A DNA stretch of 19,861 nt from CAYNNQ01 sp051748085 (GCA_051748085.1 JBNJHA010000044.1:1-19861); one strand, 5' to 3'; positions 1 to 8,942 are shown, counted from the first letter of the stretch. A program made the numbers and translations. Notes: generated from the letters alone by a model not told the origin.

Positions 1-111
1 TTGAGGAATGGATCGAGCTTTTCGCTCTGCTTGTTCTCGGAGTTGTGAAGGATCGGTGAAGGTGGTTGAATTGGATTGCATGCGGGAGGTGTTTTTCTTT
101 TCATCCGTCAT
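1..111 (-). CDS. Partial N-terminus of a probable PAS-type sensor protein
   Basis: The minus strand is open from an ATG at 111 to the left edge, giving 37 residues that begin MTDEKKNTSRM and continue with TDPSQLREQAERKARSIPQ. A purine-rich ribosome-binding site (GGAGGGCG) lies just upstream, which supports this start. The LREQAERKAR-type charged helix resembles the short N-terminal helix that precedes the first PAS domain in many Desulfobacteraceae sensor kinases and regulators; this is recognition of style and not a domain match, because the domain itself would lie outside the window. The gene is divergent from the UPF0182 gene. Its real length and product cannot be known from here. Confidence 0.55.
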   Translation of the reverse strand, partial: MTDEKKNTSRMQSNSTTFTDPSQLREQAERKARSIPQ

Positions 112-455
112 AACGCCCTCCAGGGATGGTTAGGCCAAGAAATCCATCGGGAAAATATAATCTGTATGGGTCTCCGGCAGGGCTCTTTACAAACCCTTTT
201 TTGCTGGAGATTGTGATACATTCATAACTGAACCGATTCCGGGTTGCAATGGTAATATCTGACTTGGCAAGTACTTATAGGGAGAGCTTCAATGCACCAT
301 GCGGCTATTGCTCGCCAGTATTCCGGCTTTGGCGGAACAAAGGAATGACGGATTCAGGGTGAAGCTTCGTGGATGGCCGGGAATGCTGATGCCAATGGCA
401 AGACGGGGATCGCTGCCCCGATTACTGGGAAATATCGGCAGTGGCTTGCAAATCT
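112..455. other. Intergenic region, no convincing gene
   Basis: This stretch separates the divergent partial gene from the UPF0182 promoter. It contains one copy of a dispersed repeat (243-276) and a weak inverted repeat at 321-337 (TTCCG facing CGGAA, followed by AATGACGG), which looks like a degenerate version of the intergenic palindromes common in proteobacteria. Open frames on both strands here (for example 299-535 and 289-516) have no ribosome-binding site and no recognisable protein character. Confidence 0.5.
243..276. repeat. Dispersed repeat A, copy 1 (34 nt)
   Basis: This 34-nt stretch, beginning GTTGCAATGGTAATATCTGA, recurs without mismatch at 6922-6955. Both copies are intergenic. 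The flanks do not match, so the repeat has defined edges. Confidence 0.8.
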
Positions 456-485
456 TTGTAAAAAAGTTATTCTTTACGTTATTAT
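456..485 (+). promoter_or_regulatory. Predicted sigma70-type promoter of the UPF0182 gene
   Basis: A -35-like TTGTAA (456-461) and a -10-like TATTAT (480-485, five of six consensus bases) are separated by 18 nt. Transcription would begin near 492, giving a leader of about 43 nt. A perfect 14-bp palindrome overlaps the -10 end. Confidence 0.4.
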
Positions 486-495
486 TCCGGAATAA
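482..495. promoter_or_regulatory. 14-bp palindrome, candidate operator
   Basis: TTATTCCGGAATAA reads identically on both strands and overlaps the predicted -10 and start site of the UPF0182 promoter. That is where a repressor operator would sit. The regulator is unknown. Confidence 0.35.
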
Positions 496-534
496 ATCAA
501 AAAAAGCCAGCCACAAAACAACGGGTGTTTGCTG

Positions 535-3297
535 ATGACAGATTTTTATACAACCGGTGATATGGGGGGAGGCCCGCCGAAACGACCGTTCCGCCTGGAA
601 GACATTAATTTTGCCAAGCTTACAAGGTTCGTCCGGCTCATATTGCTTGGGCTGGTTGTTTTGGGCGTCTTAATGGGTCTCAACTGGGCGCGGGGATTTT
701 ATACGGACTGGCTGTGGTTTGCCAACCTCGGCCATGAGCAGGTGCTGTTTGTCCGCATAACCACGCAGATATGGCTTTACCTGCTTGCAGTGCTGGTCTT
801 TGTCGCTCTGGCGGCGCCCAATTTGTATGCGGCTTACAGAAACACGGCTGATTATCAATGGCGGCAGGGAAAGGAACTGTCCCGGCAAGGCTATCAGGAC
901 GCCCGGCGGCTGATTCTGTGGGTCGGCATACTCGCCATCGTGCTCGGGGCCGCATTGCTGGCGGTTTACTTTTCCGCCCGCTGGGAGGCTTTTCTGCGGT
1001 TTTTTAACGGAGCTTCCTTTAACGAGGCGGATCCGGTTTTCAAGCGCGATCTGTCATTCTACGTCTTTAGCCTGCCTGTTTTAAACTTTCTGAGAAGCTG
1101 GCTATTGGGCGTGTTTGTCGTGATCATTCTTTTTGTCGCGGGTTTTTATTACCTCACAGCCAACCTGAAGGGCGAAACTTTTTCCTTTGAAGGCCGCCTG
1201 AAAACACACCTGCTCATACTCGGCTCTTTTATTTTCTTTTTGGTTGCCGCGGGCCACTGGCTCGGGAGATACGATCTTTTGTTTTCAAAGACCGGCACGG
1301 TTTTCGGAGTCGGTTACACGGACGACAATATTATCATTCCGGCCCGCACGATCCTGACTTTTATTGCAATCGGCGCCGGCGGCACGCTTCTGGCGGCCAC
1401 CCGGTTCGGAGGATACCGCTTGATTGCAGCAGGTATCGGAGTGTGGCTTGTTTTAAGCATTTTGGGCATAGCGGCCCTGCCCGGCATTGTCCAGCGGCTG
1501 CAGGTGGAGCCCAGCGAACTGGCCAGGGAAAGGCAGTATATCGCCAAAAACATCGAGTTCACAAGAAAGGCTTACGGGCTTGAAGATATTGCGGCTAAAA
1601 GCCATCCTGCACGCGGCGAGGTCCGGTCTGAAACAATTGATGAAAACCAGGGCACCATCCAGAATCTGCGATTCTGGGATGAGGGCCCGCTGCTGCAGAG
1701 TTATAACCAGATCCAGTTTTTCCGGCTTTATTACGATTTTTTGAGTGTGCAGACGGACCGCTACATGATCGACGGGAATCTTCGCCAGGTAATGCTCTCC
1801 ACCCGGGAGCTGTCCTCGGAGAAGCTGCCCTCAGAGGCCCAGCGCTGGGTCAACCGCTATCTCCAGTTCACCCACGGCTACGGGGTCGCAATGAGCCCGG
1901 TAACAGAAGTGGCAGAAGGCGGCCGCCCGCAGTTTTTCCTTCGGGATCTGCCCCCCACTGGAAAGATCGAGCTTGAGCGCCCGGAGATTTATTACGGATT
2001 AAAGAGCCTTCCGTTTGCCATTGTCAACAGTGACATGGAAGAATTCAATTATCCCGCACAGGACGGTCCGGTTTATACCCATTACCAGGGCAAAGGCGGG
2101 GTTGAACTGAGCTCTTTTTTCAGGCGGCTTTTGTATGCCTGGCAGTTCGGAGACCTCAATATTCTGATTTCCGGGGAAATCAATGAAAACAGCCGTATCC
2201 AGTACAAGCGAACCGTGGCCGAGCGTTTTACCAAAATCTCCCCGTTTTTAAAGCGCGACAGGGAGGCATATACAGTGGTGGCAGACGGCCGGCAGTTTTT
2301 TATCCAGGATGCATACACCACAACCGCCCGTTATCCCTACTCCACAACCTGGCAGGGACAGTTCAACTATATGAGAAACAGTGTCAAGGCGGTTGTTGAT
2401 ATGTATAACGGCAATGTGGACTACTATGTTTATGACGAATCGTGTCCCATTATTCAGACATACAGGGAAATATTTCCCGGGCTTTTTAAACCAGCAGATG
2501 AAATGCCCGGTTTCCTGCAGGATCATGTTCGCTATCCCATGGATCTTTTCAGCGTCCAGACCCGGATGCTCCTCCAGTACCACATGACCGATCCCGTGGT
2601 GTTTTACAACAAGGAAGATCAGTGGTCGGTACCGCAGCACGCCGCCTCCGGACAGAGCGAAACATTGAGGCCGTATTACATCGTTGCGCGGCTTCCCGGA
2701 GAAAAAAAGGAGGAATTTCTTCTGATCCAGCCATTTACGCCTGACAAGCGCCACAATCTGGTGGGGTGGATGGCCGCAAGAATGGACGGCGAAAATTACG
2801 GCGAAAAGATTTTGTATGAATTTCCCTCAGGCAGACACGTGGACGGTCCGAGGCAGGTGGAGGCCAGGATCGACAACGATGCGGTGATATCCGAGCAGTT
2901 CACCCTGTGGGGGCAGGTGGGCTCCGAGGTCATGCGCGGTGATATCCTGGTCATTCCGCTGGGGCAGAGTCTGCTGTATGCCGAACCGGTATTTTTAAGA
3001 CCCGAATCCCTTGAATTTCCGGAACTAAGGCGCATTATTCTTGCCGACACCCGCCGGGTGGTTATGCACCCGAGCCTGGAAGACTCTGTTGACGCGCTTG
3101 TGGGGAAAAAGGCCACAGTGGCGCCCCCTGTTGAGGACGATGCGGATCTGGAGGAATATAAGGCAGGTATCAAACCGGGCGATGAGGGTGTTCCGGCCGA
3201 AAGGCTGGAAGCCGTGCGAGAAGGGCTCCAGGATGCAATCGACAGGCTGCAGGAAGTGGCAGACCAATTAAACCGTATGGAGCAGCCGCGGGAATAG
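535..3297 (+). CDS. UPF0182 family membrane protein (COG1615)
   Basis: The product is about 920 residues, the usual size of UPF0182 proteins. The start at 535 gives MTDFYTTGDMGGG; an in-frame TTG six bases upstream is the only alternative and neither has a strong ribosome-binding site. The N-terminal third holds seven hydrophobic segments (around FVRLILLGLVVLGVLMGL, IWLYLLAVLVFVALAA, LILWVGILAIVLGAALL, LLGVFVVIILFVAGFYY, HLLILGSFIFFLVAAGHW, TILTFIAIGAGGTLLAA and GVWLVLSILGIAALPGI). A long soluble region follows, with family-like stretches such as NIEFTRKAYGLEDI, IWRG-type strands and DVYNGNVDYYVYD-like sequence, probably outside the cytoplasm. The end (about residues 865-920) is charged and predicted helical (ERLEAVREGLQDAIDRLQEV). 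The biochemical role of the family is not known. It appears to be a single-gene unit with its own promoter. Confidence 0.9.
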   Translation: MTDFYTTGDMGGGPPKRPFRLEDINFAKLTRFVRLILLGLVVLGVLMGLNWARGFYTDWLWFANLGHEQVLFVRITTQIWLYLLAVLVFVALAAPNLYAAYRNTADYQWRQGKELSRQGYQDARRLILWVGILAIVLGAALLAVYFSARWEAFLRFFNGASFNEADPVFKRDLSFYVFSLPVLNFLRSWLLGVFVVIILFVAGFYYLTANLKGETFSFEGRLKTHLLILGSFIFFLVAAGHWLGRYDLLFSKTGTVFGVGYTDDNIIIPARTILTFIAIGAGGTLLAATRFGGYRLIAAGIGVWLVLSILGIAALPGIVQRLQVEPSELARERQYIAKNIEFTRKAYGLEDIAAKSHPARGEVRSETIDENQGTIQNLRFWDEGPLLQSYNQIQFFRLYYDFLSVQTDRYMIDGNLRQVMLSTRELSSEKLPSEAQRWVNRYLQFTHGYGVAMSPVTEVAEGGRPQFFLRDLPPTGKIELERPEIYYGLKSLPFAIVNSDMEEFNYPAQDGPVYTHYQGKGGVELSSFFRRLLYAWQFGDLNILISGEINENSRIQYKRTVAERFTKISPFLKRDREAYTVVADGRQFFIQDAYTTTARYPYSTTWQGQFNYMRNSVKAVVDMYNGNVDYYVYDESCPIIQTYREIFPGLFKPADEMPGFLQDHVRYPMDLFSVQTRMLLQYHMTDPVVFYNKEDQWSVPQHAASGQSETLRPYYIVARLPGEKKEEFLLIQPFTPDKRHNLVGWMAARMDGENYGEKILYEFPSGRHVDGPRQVEARIDNDAVISEQFTLWGQVGSEVMRGDILVIPLGQSLLYAEPVFLRPESLEFPELRRIILADTRRVVMHPSLEDSVDALVGKKATVAPPVEDDADLEEYKAGIKPGDEGVPAERLEAVREGLQDAIDRLQEVADQLNRMEQPRE

Positions 3298-3436
3298 TAA
3301 AAAACCCGACCCGGCCTTAAAGCGACAACGAACATCCTTTTCGTATTTTATTGAAAAGTACCGGAAAATCAGCGGGAAGCAATAATGGTTCGAATTCATG
3401 TGCATAAGTCGCAGTTGCATTCTTGCTGCATTTGAA

Positions 3437-3448
3437 TGAAACGTTTCA
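3437..3448. promoter_or_regulatory. atoE: 12-bp palindrome ahead of atoE, candidate operator
   Basis: TGAAACGTTTCA is a perfect palindrome that ends 5 nt before the atoE ribosome-binding site. The central CG and GAAAC/GTTTC arms resemble operators of TetR-type fatty-acid regulators and LacI/GntR-type sugar-acid repressors. No regulator gene lies beside it, so the binding protein is unknown. Confidence 0.4.
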
Positions 3449-3467
3449 GCAATAGGAGGAAGCCATT

Positions 3468-4856
3468 ATGCAAGGATCCCAGGTAAAGGAAAGCTTTCTT
3501 GAGAAATTCGGGTTCCGCGTTTCTGAAAACGTTCAGAAGTGGATGCCCAACCCTTTTTTGTTTGCAATTATCCTGACCTTTATCACCTTTGTGCTGGGCC
3601 TTGCGGTTGCCGGGCAGGGCCCGATGCAGATGATTGATCATTGGTACGACGGGTTCTGGAACCTCCACACCTTTGCCATGCAGATGGTGCTGATCCTGGT
3701 CACTGGTTACGTGCTGGCCTATCATCACCTGACCCAGAAGCTGATCCGCGGCCTGGCCCGGATGCCGAAAACCGGCAGGCAGGCCGTGGTCATGGTCGTG
3801 CTGGTGGCCATGATCCTGTCCTGGATCAACTGGGGACTGGGTCTGATCGTGGGTGCTATTGTGGCCCGGGAAACCGGCCGGCAGATGCATTTCAAAAACA
3901 TCAAGGTCCACTACCCGGTGCTCTGTACGGCCGGCTACATGGGCCTGGGCCTGATCTGGCACTGGGGGCTGTCCGCTTCGGCACCGCTTCTCTCCGCCAC
4001 CGAGGGTCACATCTTTGCCGATCTCATCGGCGTGATTCCCACCAGTGAAACCATTTTTTCCGGCTACGGCCTGACCCTGAGTCTGCTTTCCCTGATTTAT
4101 GCCTGTATTATCATGTTTCTGATTACGCCCAAGTCCGAGGCCCGCATCAAGGGGATTGATCACTATGTGCCCGAGGCCGTGGAAGGCGGTGAAGAAACAG
4201 AAGGACCCCAAAAAGTTGACAAAGACAGCTCCATCGCCGAGAAGATCGACAACAGCAAAATTATCGGCAGCCTGCTGGCGCTCATGGGCCTGATTTACAT
4301 TTTCCGGTATTTCTTTGTCATGGGCAAGGGGCTAAATCTTGATATTGTCAACTTCTGCTTCCTGTTTATCGGCCTGGCCCTTTATACGAGCCCGAAAAGC
4401 TATCTGGAAAATTTTTACACCGCAGTGAAGTCCGCAGCCGGCATTGTGCTGCAGTTTCCCTTTTACGCGGGGATCATGGGCATGATCAGCCTTTCCGGAC
4501 TCGGCGTGATTATGGCCGGATGGCTGGTCAATATTTCCAGTCCCGGCTCGTTTCCGATTGTCTCCTGGCTCACCGCCGGGCTGGCCAACCTGTTTGTGCC
4601 TTCCGGCGGCGGGGAATGGAGCGTGGTCGGGGAGACCGTGCTCCGGGCAGCCCAGGAACTCAACGTGCCAATCGGCAAAACCATTGTGGCTTATTCAGTG
4701 GGAGATGCCTGGACCAACCTTTTCCAGCCTTTCTGGGCCATCCCGCTTCTGGGAATTACGGGCATACAGGCAAGGCACATGTTTGGCTACTGTATTGTTA
4801 TGCTTTTTGCGCTGATTCCGTTTCTGGCCATCGCATTGAGCGTAATTCCCTACTAA
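3468..4856 (+). CDS. atoE: Short-chain fatty-acid transporter, AtoE/TIGR00366 family
   Basis: The 462-residue product is of normal family length and starts after a strong AGGAGG ribosome-binding site (3454-3459). It begins with the typical amphipathic lead-in FGFRVSENVQKWMPNPFLFA and then alternates hydrophobic spans across the whole length, with family-like stretches such as SWINWGLGLIVGAI, GLGLIWHWGLSASAPLL and FVPSGGGEWSVVGE. One long acidic cytoplasmic-type loop lies near residues 230-265. The family imports short-chain fatty acids such as butyrate and acetoacetate in the inner membrane; E. coli AtoE is the best-known member. Acetoacetate-CoA ligase begins 10 nt downstream, so acetoacetate or a closely related acid is the likely substrate. 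The exact substrate and coupling ion are inferred. Confidence 0.88.
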   Translation: MQGSQVKESFLEKFGFRVSENVQKWMPNPFLFAIILTFITFVLGLAVAGQGPMQMIDHWYDGFWNLHTFAMQMVLILVTGYVLAYHHLTQKLIRGLARMPKTGRQAVVMVVLVAMILSWINWGLGLIVGAIVARETGRQMHFKNIKVHYPVLCTAGYMGLGLIWHWGLSASAPLLSATEGHIFADLIGVIPTSETIFSGYGLTLSLLSLIYACIIMFLITPKSEARIKGIDHYVPEAVEGGEETEGPQKVDKDSSIAEKIDNSKIIGSLLALMGLIYIFRYFFVMGKGLNLDIVNFCFLFIGLALYTSPKSYLENFYTAVKSAAGIVLQFPFYAGIMGMISLSGLGVIMAGWLVNISSPGSFPIVSWLTAGLANLFVPSGGGEWSVVGETVLRAAQELNVPIGKTIVAYSVGDAWTNLFQPFWAIPLLGITGIQARHMFGYCIVMLFALIPFLAIALSVIPY

Positions 4857-4866
4857 GGAGGCGAGT

Positions 4867-6819
<1,953 letters not shown>

Positions 6820-6843
6820 GAAGCTGTAACAGAAGAAGTAACA

Positions 6844-6893
6844 GGTTCCTCTCATGGCACTGCGAATAATGACAGGGCACATTGAGAGGAACC
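6844..6893. repeat. Inverted repeat downstream of aacS
   Basis: GGTTCCTCTCA (6844-6854) and its exact complement TGAGAGGAACC (6883-6893) form an 11-bp stem around a 28-nt loop, about 25 nt after the aacS stop codon. No T-run follows, so a simple intrinsic terminator is not supported. It could stabilise the 3' end of the atoE-aacS transcript or mark the edge of an inserted element. Confidence 0.5.
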
Positions 6894-6921
6894 ATATAGC
6901 AGGGTCGTAAAATGAGCTCGC

Positions 6922-6955
6922 GTTGCAATGGTAATATCTGACTTGGCAAGTACTT
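6922..6955. repeat. Dispersed repeat A, copy 2 (34 nt)
   Basis: Identical to 243-276 over 34 nt. It lies directly before repeat B (6959-6998), with only three bases between them, so the two may be modules of one mobile or palindromic intergenic element. Confidence 0.8.
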
Positions 6956-6958
6956 CAT

Positions 6959-6998
6959 GCAAATTTCAAAAGGCTCGAAAATATTGAATTCCGTGGCA
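6959..6998. repeat. Dispersed repeat B, copy 1 (about 40 nt)
   Basis: This stretch runs from GCAAATTTCAAAAGG to ATTCCGTGGCA. It matches 12838-12876 with about four differences including one single-base gap. It lies upstream of the ccdA promoter. Confidence 0.7.
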
Positions 6999-7028
6999 GG
7001 TAACCGTATTTGAGAATAGAGAGCACTA

Positions 7029-7066
7029 TTGACAAAATACATTTACAGGGATAACATATGCGCATA
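7029..7066 (+). promoter_or_regulatory. Promoter and candidate operator of ccdAB
   Basis: A consensus -35 TTGACA (7029-7034) and a -10-like TAACAT (7052-7057) are separated by 17 nt. A perfect 10-bp palindrome, TATGCGCATA (7057-7066), abuts the -10 box. CcdA-CcdB complexes are known to repress their own promoter, so this palindrome is the natural candidate for the operator, by inference. Confidence 0.5.
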
Positions 7067-7089
7067 ACTTTTGCGTACGAGGAGGTCAC

Positions 7090-7341
7090 ATGAAAGCCGT
7101 TCATTTTTATAACACCAACGCGCCAAAAAAGGCTACCAATCTCAGCATCAACAGCGACCTTCTCATGAAGGCAAAAGAGCACCACATAAACCTTTCAAAG
7201 GTTCTGGAAAATCATCTTATAGAAATGCTGGCCGAAGCAAAACGCCATGAATGGAAGAAAGAGAATCGAGATGCAATTGAGGCCTACAATCATCGCATCC
7301 AGACAAAAGGTGTTTTCAGTGAAGGCTTGAGGAAATTTTGA
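7090..7341 (+). CDS. ccdA: CcdA-family antitoxin
   Basis: An 83-residue product follows a GGAGG ribosome-binding site. It reads as a CcdA-type protein: an N-terminal DNA-binding region with the ribbon-helix-helix style KKATNLSINSDLLMKAKEHH near residues 13-32, followed by the C-terminal arm EWKKENRDAIEAYNHRI (about 56-72) and a tail ending FSEGLRKF, the region that wraps CcdB. The stop codon overlaps the start of the toxin gene by one base, the normal arrangement. In known systems the antitoxin neutralises CcdB and helps repress the operon. The promoter at 7029-7057 serves both genes. Confidence 0.9.
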   Translation: MKAVHFYNTNAPKKATNLSINSDLLMKAKEHHINLSKVLENHLIEMLAEAKRHEWKKENRDAIEAYNHRIQTKGVFSEGLRKF

Positions 7342-7655
7342 TGGCTCAATTCGATGTGTATGGCAACCCCAACCCGGAAACAAATCAAGAAATTCCTTAT
7401 TTGCTCGATGTTCAGGCCGACTTGCTCGATACGCTGGCAACACGCGTGGTTGTGCCTCTTGTAAATGCCTCGGCTACGGGAAAACCTCTCCGGCATCTCA
7501 ATCCCCAATTCACGGTCAATGAAACCCTGGTTATTATGTCTACCGCGGAATTAGCCGGTATTTCGGTCCAATCGATGGGTCAACAGGCGGGCACCCTTAA
7601 AGATCGGCGCGATGAAATAATTGCAGTACTTGATTTTTTCTTCACCGGCTTCTGA
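7341..7655 (+). CDS. ccdB: CcdB-family toxin (DNA gyrase inhibitor)
   Basis: A 104-residue product starting at the ATG that overlaps the ccdA stop (TGATG). An upstream in-frame TTG at 7338 is less likely. The sequence follows CcdB closely: MAQFDVYGNPNP, then IPYLLDVQADLLDTLATRVVV, then LKDRRDEIIAVLDFFFTGF at the end. CcdB poisons gyrase through its C-terminal residues, which are Trp-Gly-Ile in the F-plasmid protein. Here they are Thr-Gly-Phe, close to the Thr-Gly-Ile of chromosomal Vibrio-type CcdB. Length is normal and the frame is intact, so it could be functional. As a chromosomal copy in repeat-rich DNA it looks like an accessory stabilisation or stress module. Confidence 0.9.
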   Translation: MAQFDVYGNPNPETNQEIPYLLDVQADLLDTLATRVVVPLVNASATGKPLRHLNPQFTVNETLVIMSTAELAGISVQSMGQQAGTLKDRRDEIIAVLDFFFTGF

Positions 7656-7714
7656 AGTTCTGAAAATTGGCATTGCAAGAAGTTCAAAGCATGGGGCCGC
7701 TTCGTATCCCGGTG

Positions 7715-7912
7715 CACATGCAGGAAATCATGAAAAGACCAAACCTTCAATGTGTGATCGAAGCCTCGCCAGATAGCGGTAGCGCCTAAGTCTACGGAAA
7801 CCATTGTTCTCTTGTCTGTTCCACTCCTTCCGGTGCCGTTTGTCTCAAGGCGGACGCTTATCCGGGTTTCTCTGGTATTGCGTTGGGCTCGGGCGAATCT
7901 GCTCCTTTCCAT
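7715..7912 (-). pseudogene. Eroded hisB-like fragment (imidazoleglycerol-phosphate dehydratase)
   Basis: Read on the minus strand from the ATG at 7912, the frame gives FARAQRNTRETRISVRLETN followed by GTGRSG. This is the N-terminal pattern of HisB, where R-x-T-x-E-T is followed by a strand and D/N-GTG. About 20 residues further on, FDHTLKVWSFHDFLHV keeps the spacing of the HisB metal-binding motif (F-D-H-x-L, five residues, H-x-F), with the normally following GD and HHTVED motifs missing. The segment between the two is longer than in HisB and unlike it, so the copy is decayed. The frame then runs into the ccdB 3' end. The match is by eye and the fragment may be spurious. Confidence 0.45.
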
Positions 7913-7970
7913 CGATTATTTTTCAATCAATACAATGCTTGAAATTCCGGACAGAGGAGGTATATACACA

Positions 7971-8018
7971 ATGCAATTTCTAAAAACAGGAGGAAAGACA
8001 TGGAAGATTCGGTACTAA
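7971..8018 (+). CDS. Possible 15-residue leader peptide overlapping the crotonase start
   Basis: A strong AGAGGAGG ribosome-binding site precedes an ATG at 7971 that opens MQFLKTGGKTWKIRY and stops at 8018, 19 nt inside the next gene in a different frame. The ribosome-binding site of the crotonase gene lies inside this short frame. That arrangement allows translational coupling, but a chance remnant is equally possible. Confidence 0.35.
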   Translation: MQFLKTGGKTWKIRY

Positions 8019-8746
8019 TTGAATATAAAAACCAAGCTGTTACCATAACCCTTAACCGGCCGGAAAGAAGAAATGCCATTAACCAAGCCCTTTTAAGGGG
8101 GCTTTACGACGGGCTGGAAAAAGCGGCCTCAGATGATGAGATAAGGGCGATCATTATCACCGGAAAAGGCACGGCCTTCTGCGCCGGGCTGGATCTGGGC
8201 TGCCTGGAAACCGAAAACCTTGTTGATCCCAGGGGCGACGGCAGGGACCTGGTCGATATTGCCGCAGACTGCAAAAAACCCATAATCGGCGCGGTTAACG
8301 GACCAGCAGTCACCGGTGGATTTGAACTCGCCCTGAACTGCGATTTTTTGATTGCCTCTGAAAAAGCAGCTTTTGCAGACACCCACGCCCGGGTCGGAAT
8401 CCGACCCGGGTGGGGCATGACCCAGCTTCTGCAGCAAGCTGTCGGGCAGCGGCTGGCCAAGCAGTTTTCCCTTACCTGCCAATGGATACCCGTCGAACAG
8501 GCCCTTGCCTGCGGCATTGTAAACGAGGTGCTGGCCCCGGAGGAACTTATGCCCCGGGCCGAAGCCATTGCCCGCATGATCTGCGAAACCGACAATGAGA
8601 CTGCCCTCACCGTAAAGGACCTGATAGAGTACCGCAACCGGGCCACTTTTGCAGAGGCTCTGGAAAACGAAAGAAAGCCCCTCAAAGACTTGGTTGCCGC
8701 ATCCGGGACCTCGTTTACCTCGCAGGCATTAAATAAACGGGATTGA
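8000..8746 (+). CDS. Enoyl-CoA hydratase/isomerase (crotonase) family protein
   Basis: A 248-residue product of normal crotonase length follows the ribosome-binding site AGGAGGAAAG. The fold motifs are clear: LNRPERRNAIN near residues 18-28, the oxyanion-hole region GTAFCAGLDL near 57-66, and PVTGGFELALNCDFLIASE around 103-121. Glu109 in GGFEL matches the first catalytic glutamate of rat enoyl-CoA hydratase. The second, normally in a P-E-I motif, is replaced by His129 in FADTHARVGIRPG. Proteins with this ADTHA variant are usually annotated enoyl-CoA hydratase, but classical two-glutamate hydration is doubtful, so isomerase or other acyl-CoA chemistry is possible. It stands alone between remnants. 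Substrate unknown. Confidence 0.88.
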   Translation: MEDSVLIEYKNQAVTITLNRPERRNAINQALLRGLYDGLEKAASDDEIRAIIITGKGTAFCAGLDLGCLETENLVDPRGDGRDLVDIAADCKKPIIGAVNGPAVTGGFELALNCDFLIASEKAAFADTHARVGIRPGWGMTQLLQQAVGQRLAKQFSLTCQWIPVEQALACGIVNEVLAPEELMPRAEAIARMICETDNETALTVKDLIEYRNRATFAEALENERKPLKDLVAASGTSFTSQALNKRD

Positions 8747-8821
8747 CTTTTTAACATCCGGTCTGGTTTGGCTATGATAAAAACCGCCAGGAATAAAAAT
8801 ACGCACCAAACGCGCGGGCAA

Positions 8822-8899
8822 CATGAATAGGCCTGAAACAAATATCTTCCCGCAAGCTTGGAAGGCTTGGTTTGTCTTTCTGCTTCCTGCCTATTGATG
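8822..8899. other. Nested inverted repeats, candidate structured RNA or 3' element
   Basis: CATGAATAGGC (8822-8832) pairs with GCCTATTGATG (8889-8899) with one mismatch. ACAAA (8838-8842) pairs with TTTGT (8871-8875), and CAAGC (8853-8857) pairs with GCTTG (8865-8869). The three pairings are nested, so one long imperfect hairpin can form on either strand. It sits 76 nt downstream of the crotonase gene. Confidence 0.35.
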
Positions 8900-8918
8900 A
8901 TGCCTTCCTTTCATTTTT

Positions 8919-8942
8919 AGGGGCGGCCCGGAGACCGCCCCT
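8919..8942 (+). terminator. Probable terminator after the crotonase gene
   Basis: AGGGGCGG (8919-8926) and CCGCCCCT (8935-8942) form a perfect 8-bp GC-rich stem with an 8-nt loop. On the plus strand it is followed by CTTGGTTTGCTTTC, T-rich but interrupted, so termination is likely but not textbook. Confidence 0.5.

Noticed and set aside
289..516. 75-residue minus-strand open frame in the same intergenic DNA
   Set aside because: It resembles translated palindromic-repeat DNA and has no initiation signals.
299..535. 78-residue plus-strand open frame before the UPF0182 gene
   Set aside because: No ribosome-binding site, no protein-like pattern, and it spans the promoter and palindrome of the next gene.
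2248..2754. 168-residue antisense frame inside the UPF0182 gene
   Set aside because: A shadow of a strongly supported coding gene.
3396..4211. 271-residue antisense frame inside atoE, rich in His, Gln and Gly
   Set aside because: The composition is that of the reverse complement of membrane-protein codons; atoE is certain on the other strand.
8104..8841. 245-residue antisense frame opposite the crotonase gene
   Set aside because: The crotonase frame has clear family motifs and ribosome-binding site; this frame has neither.
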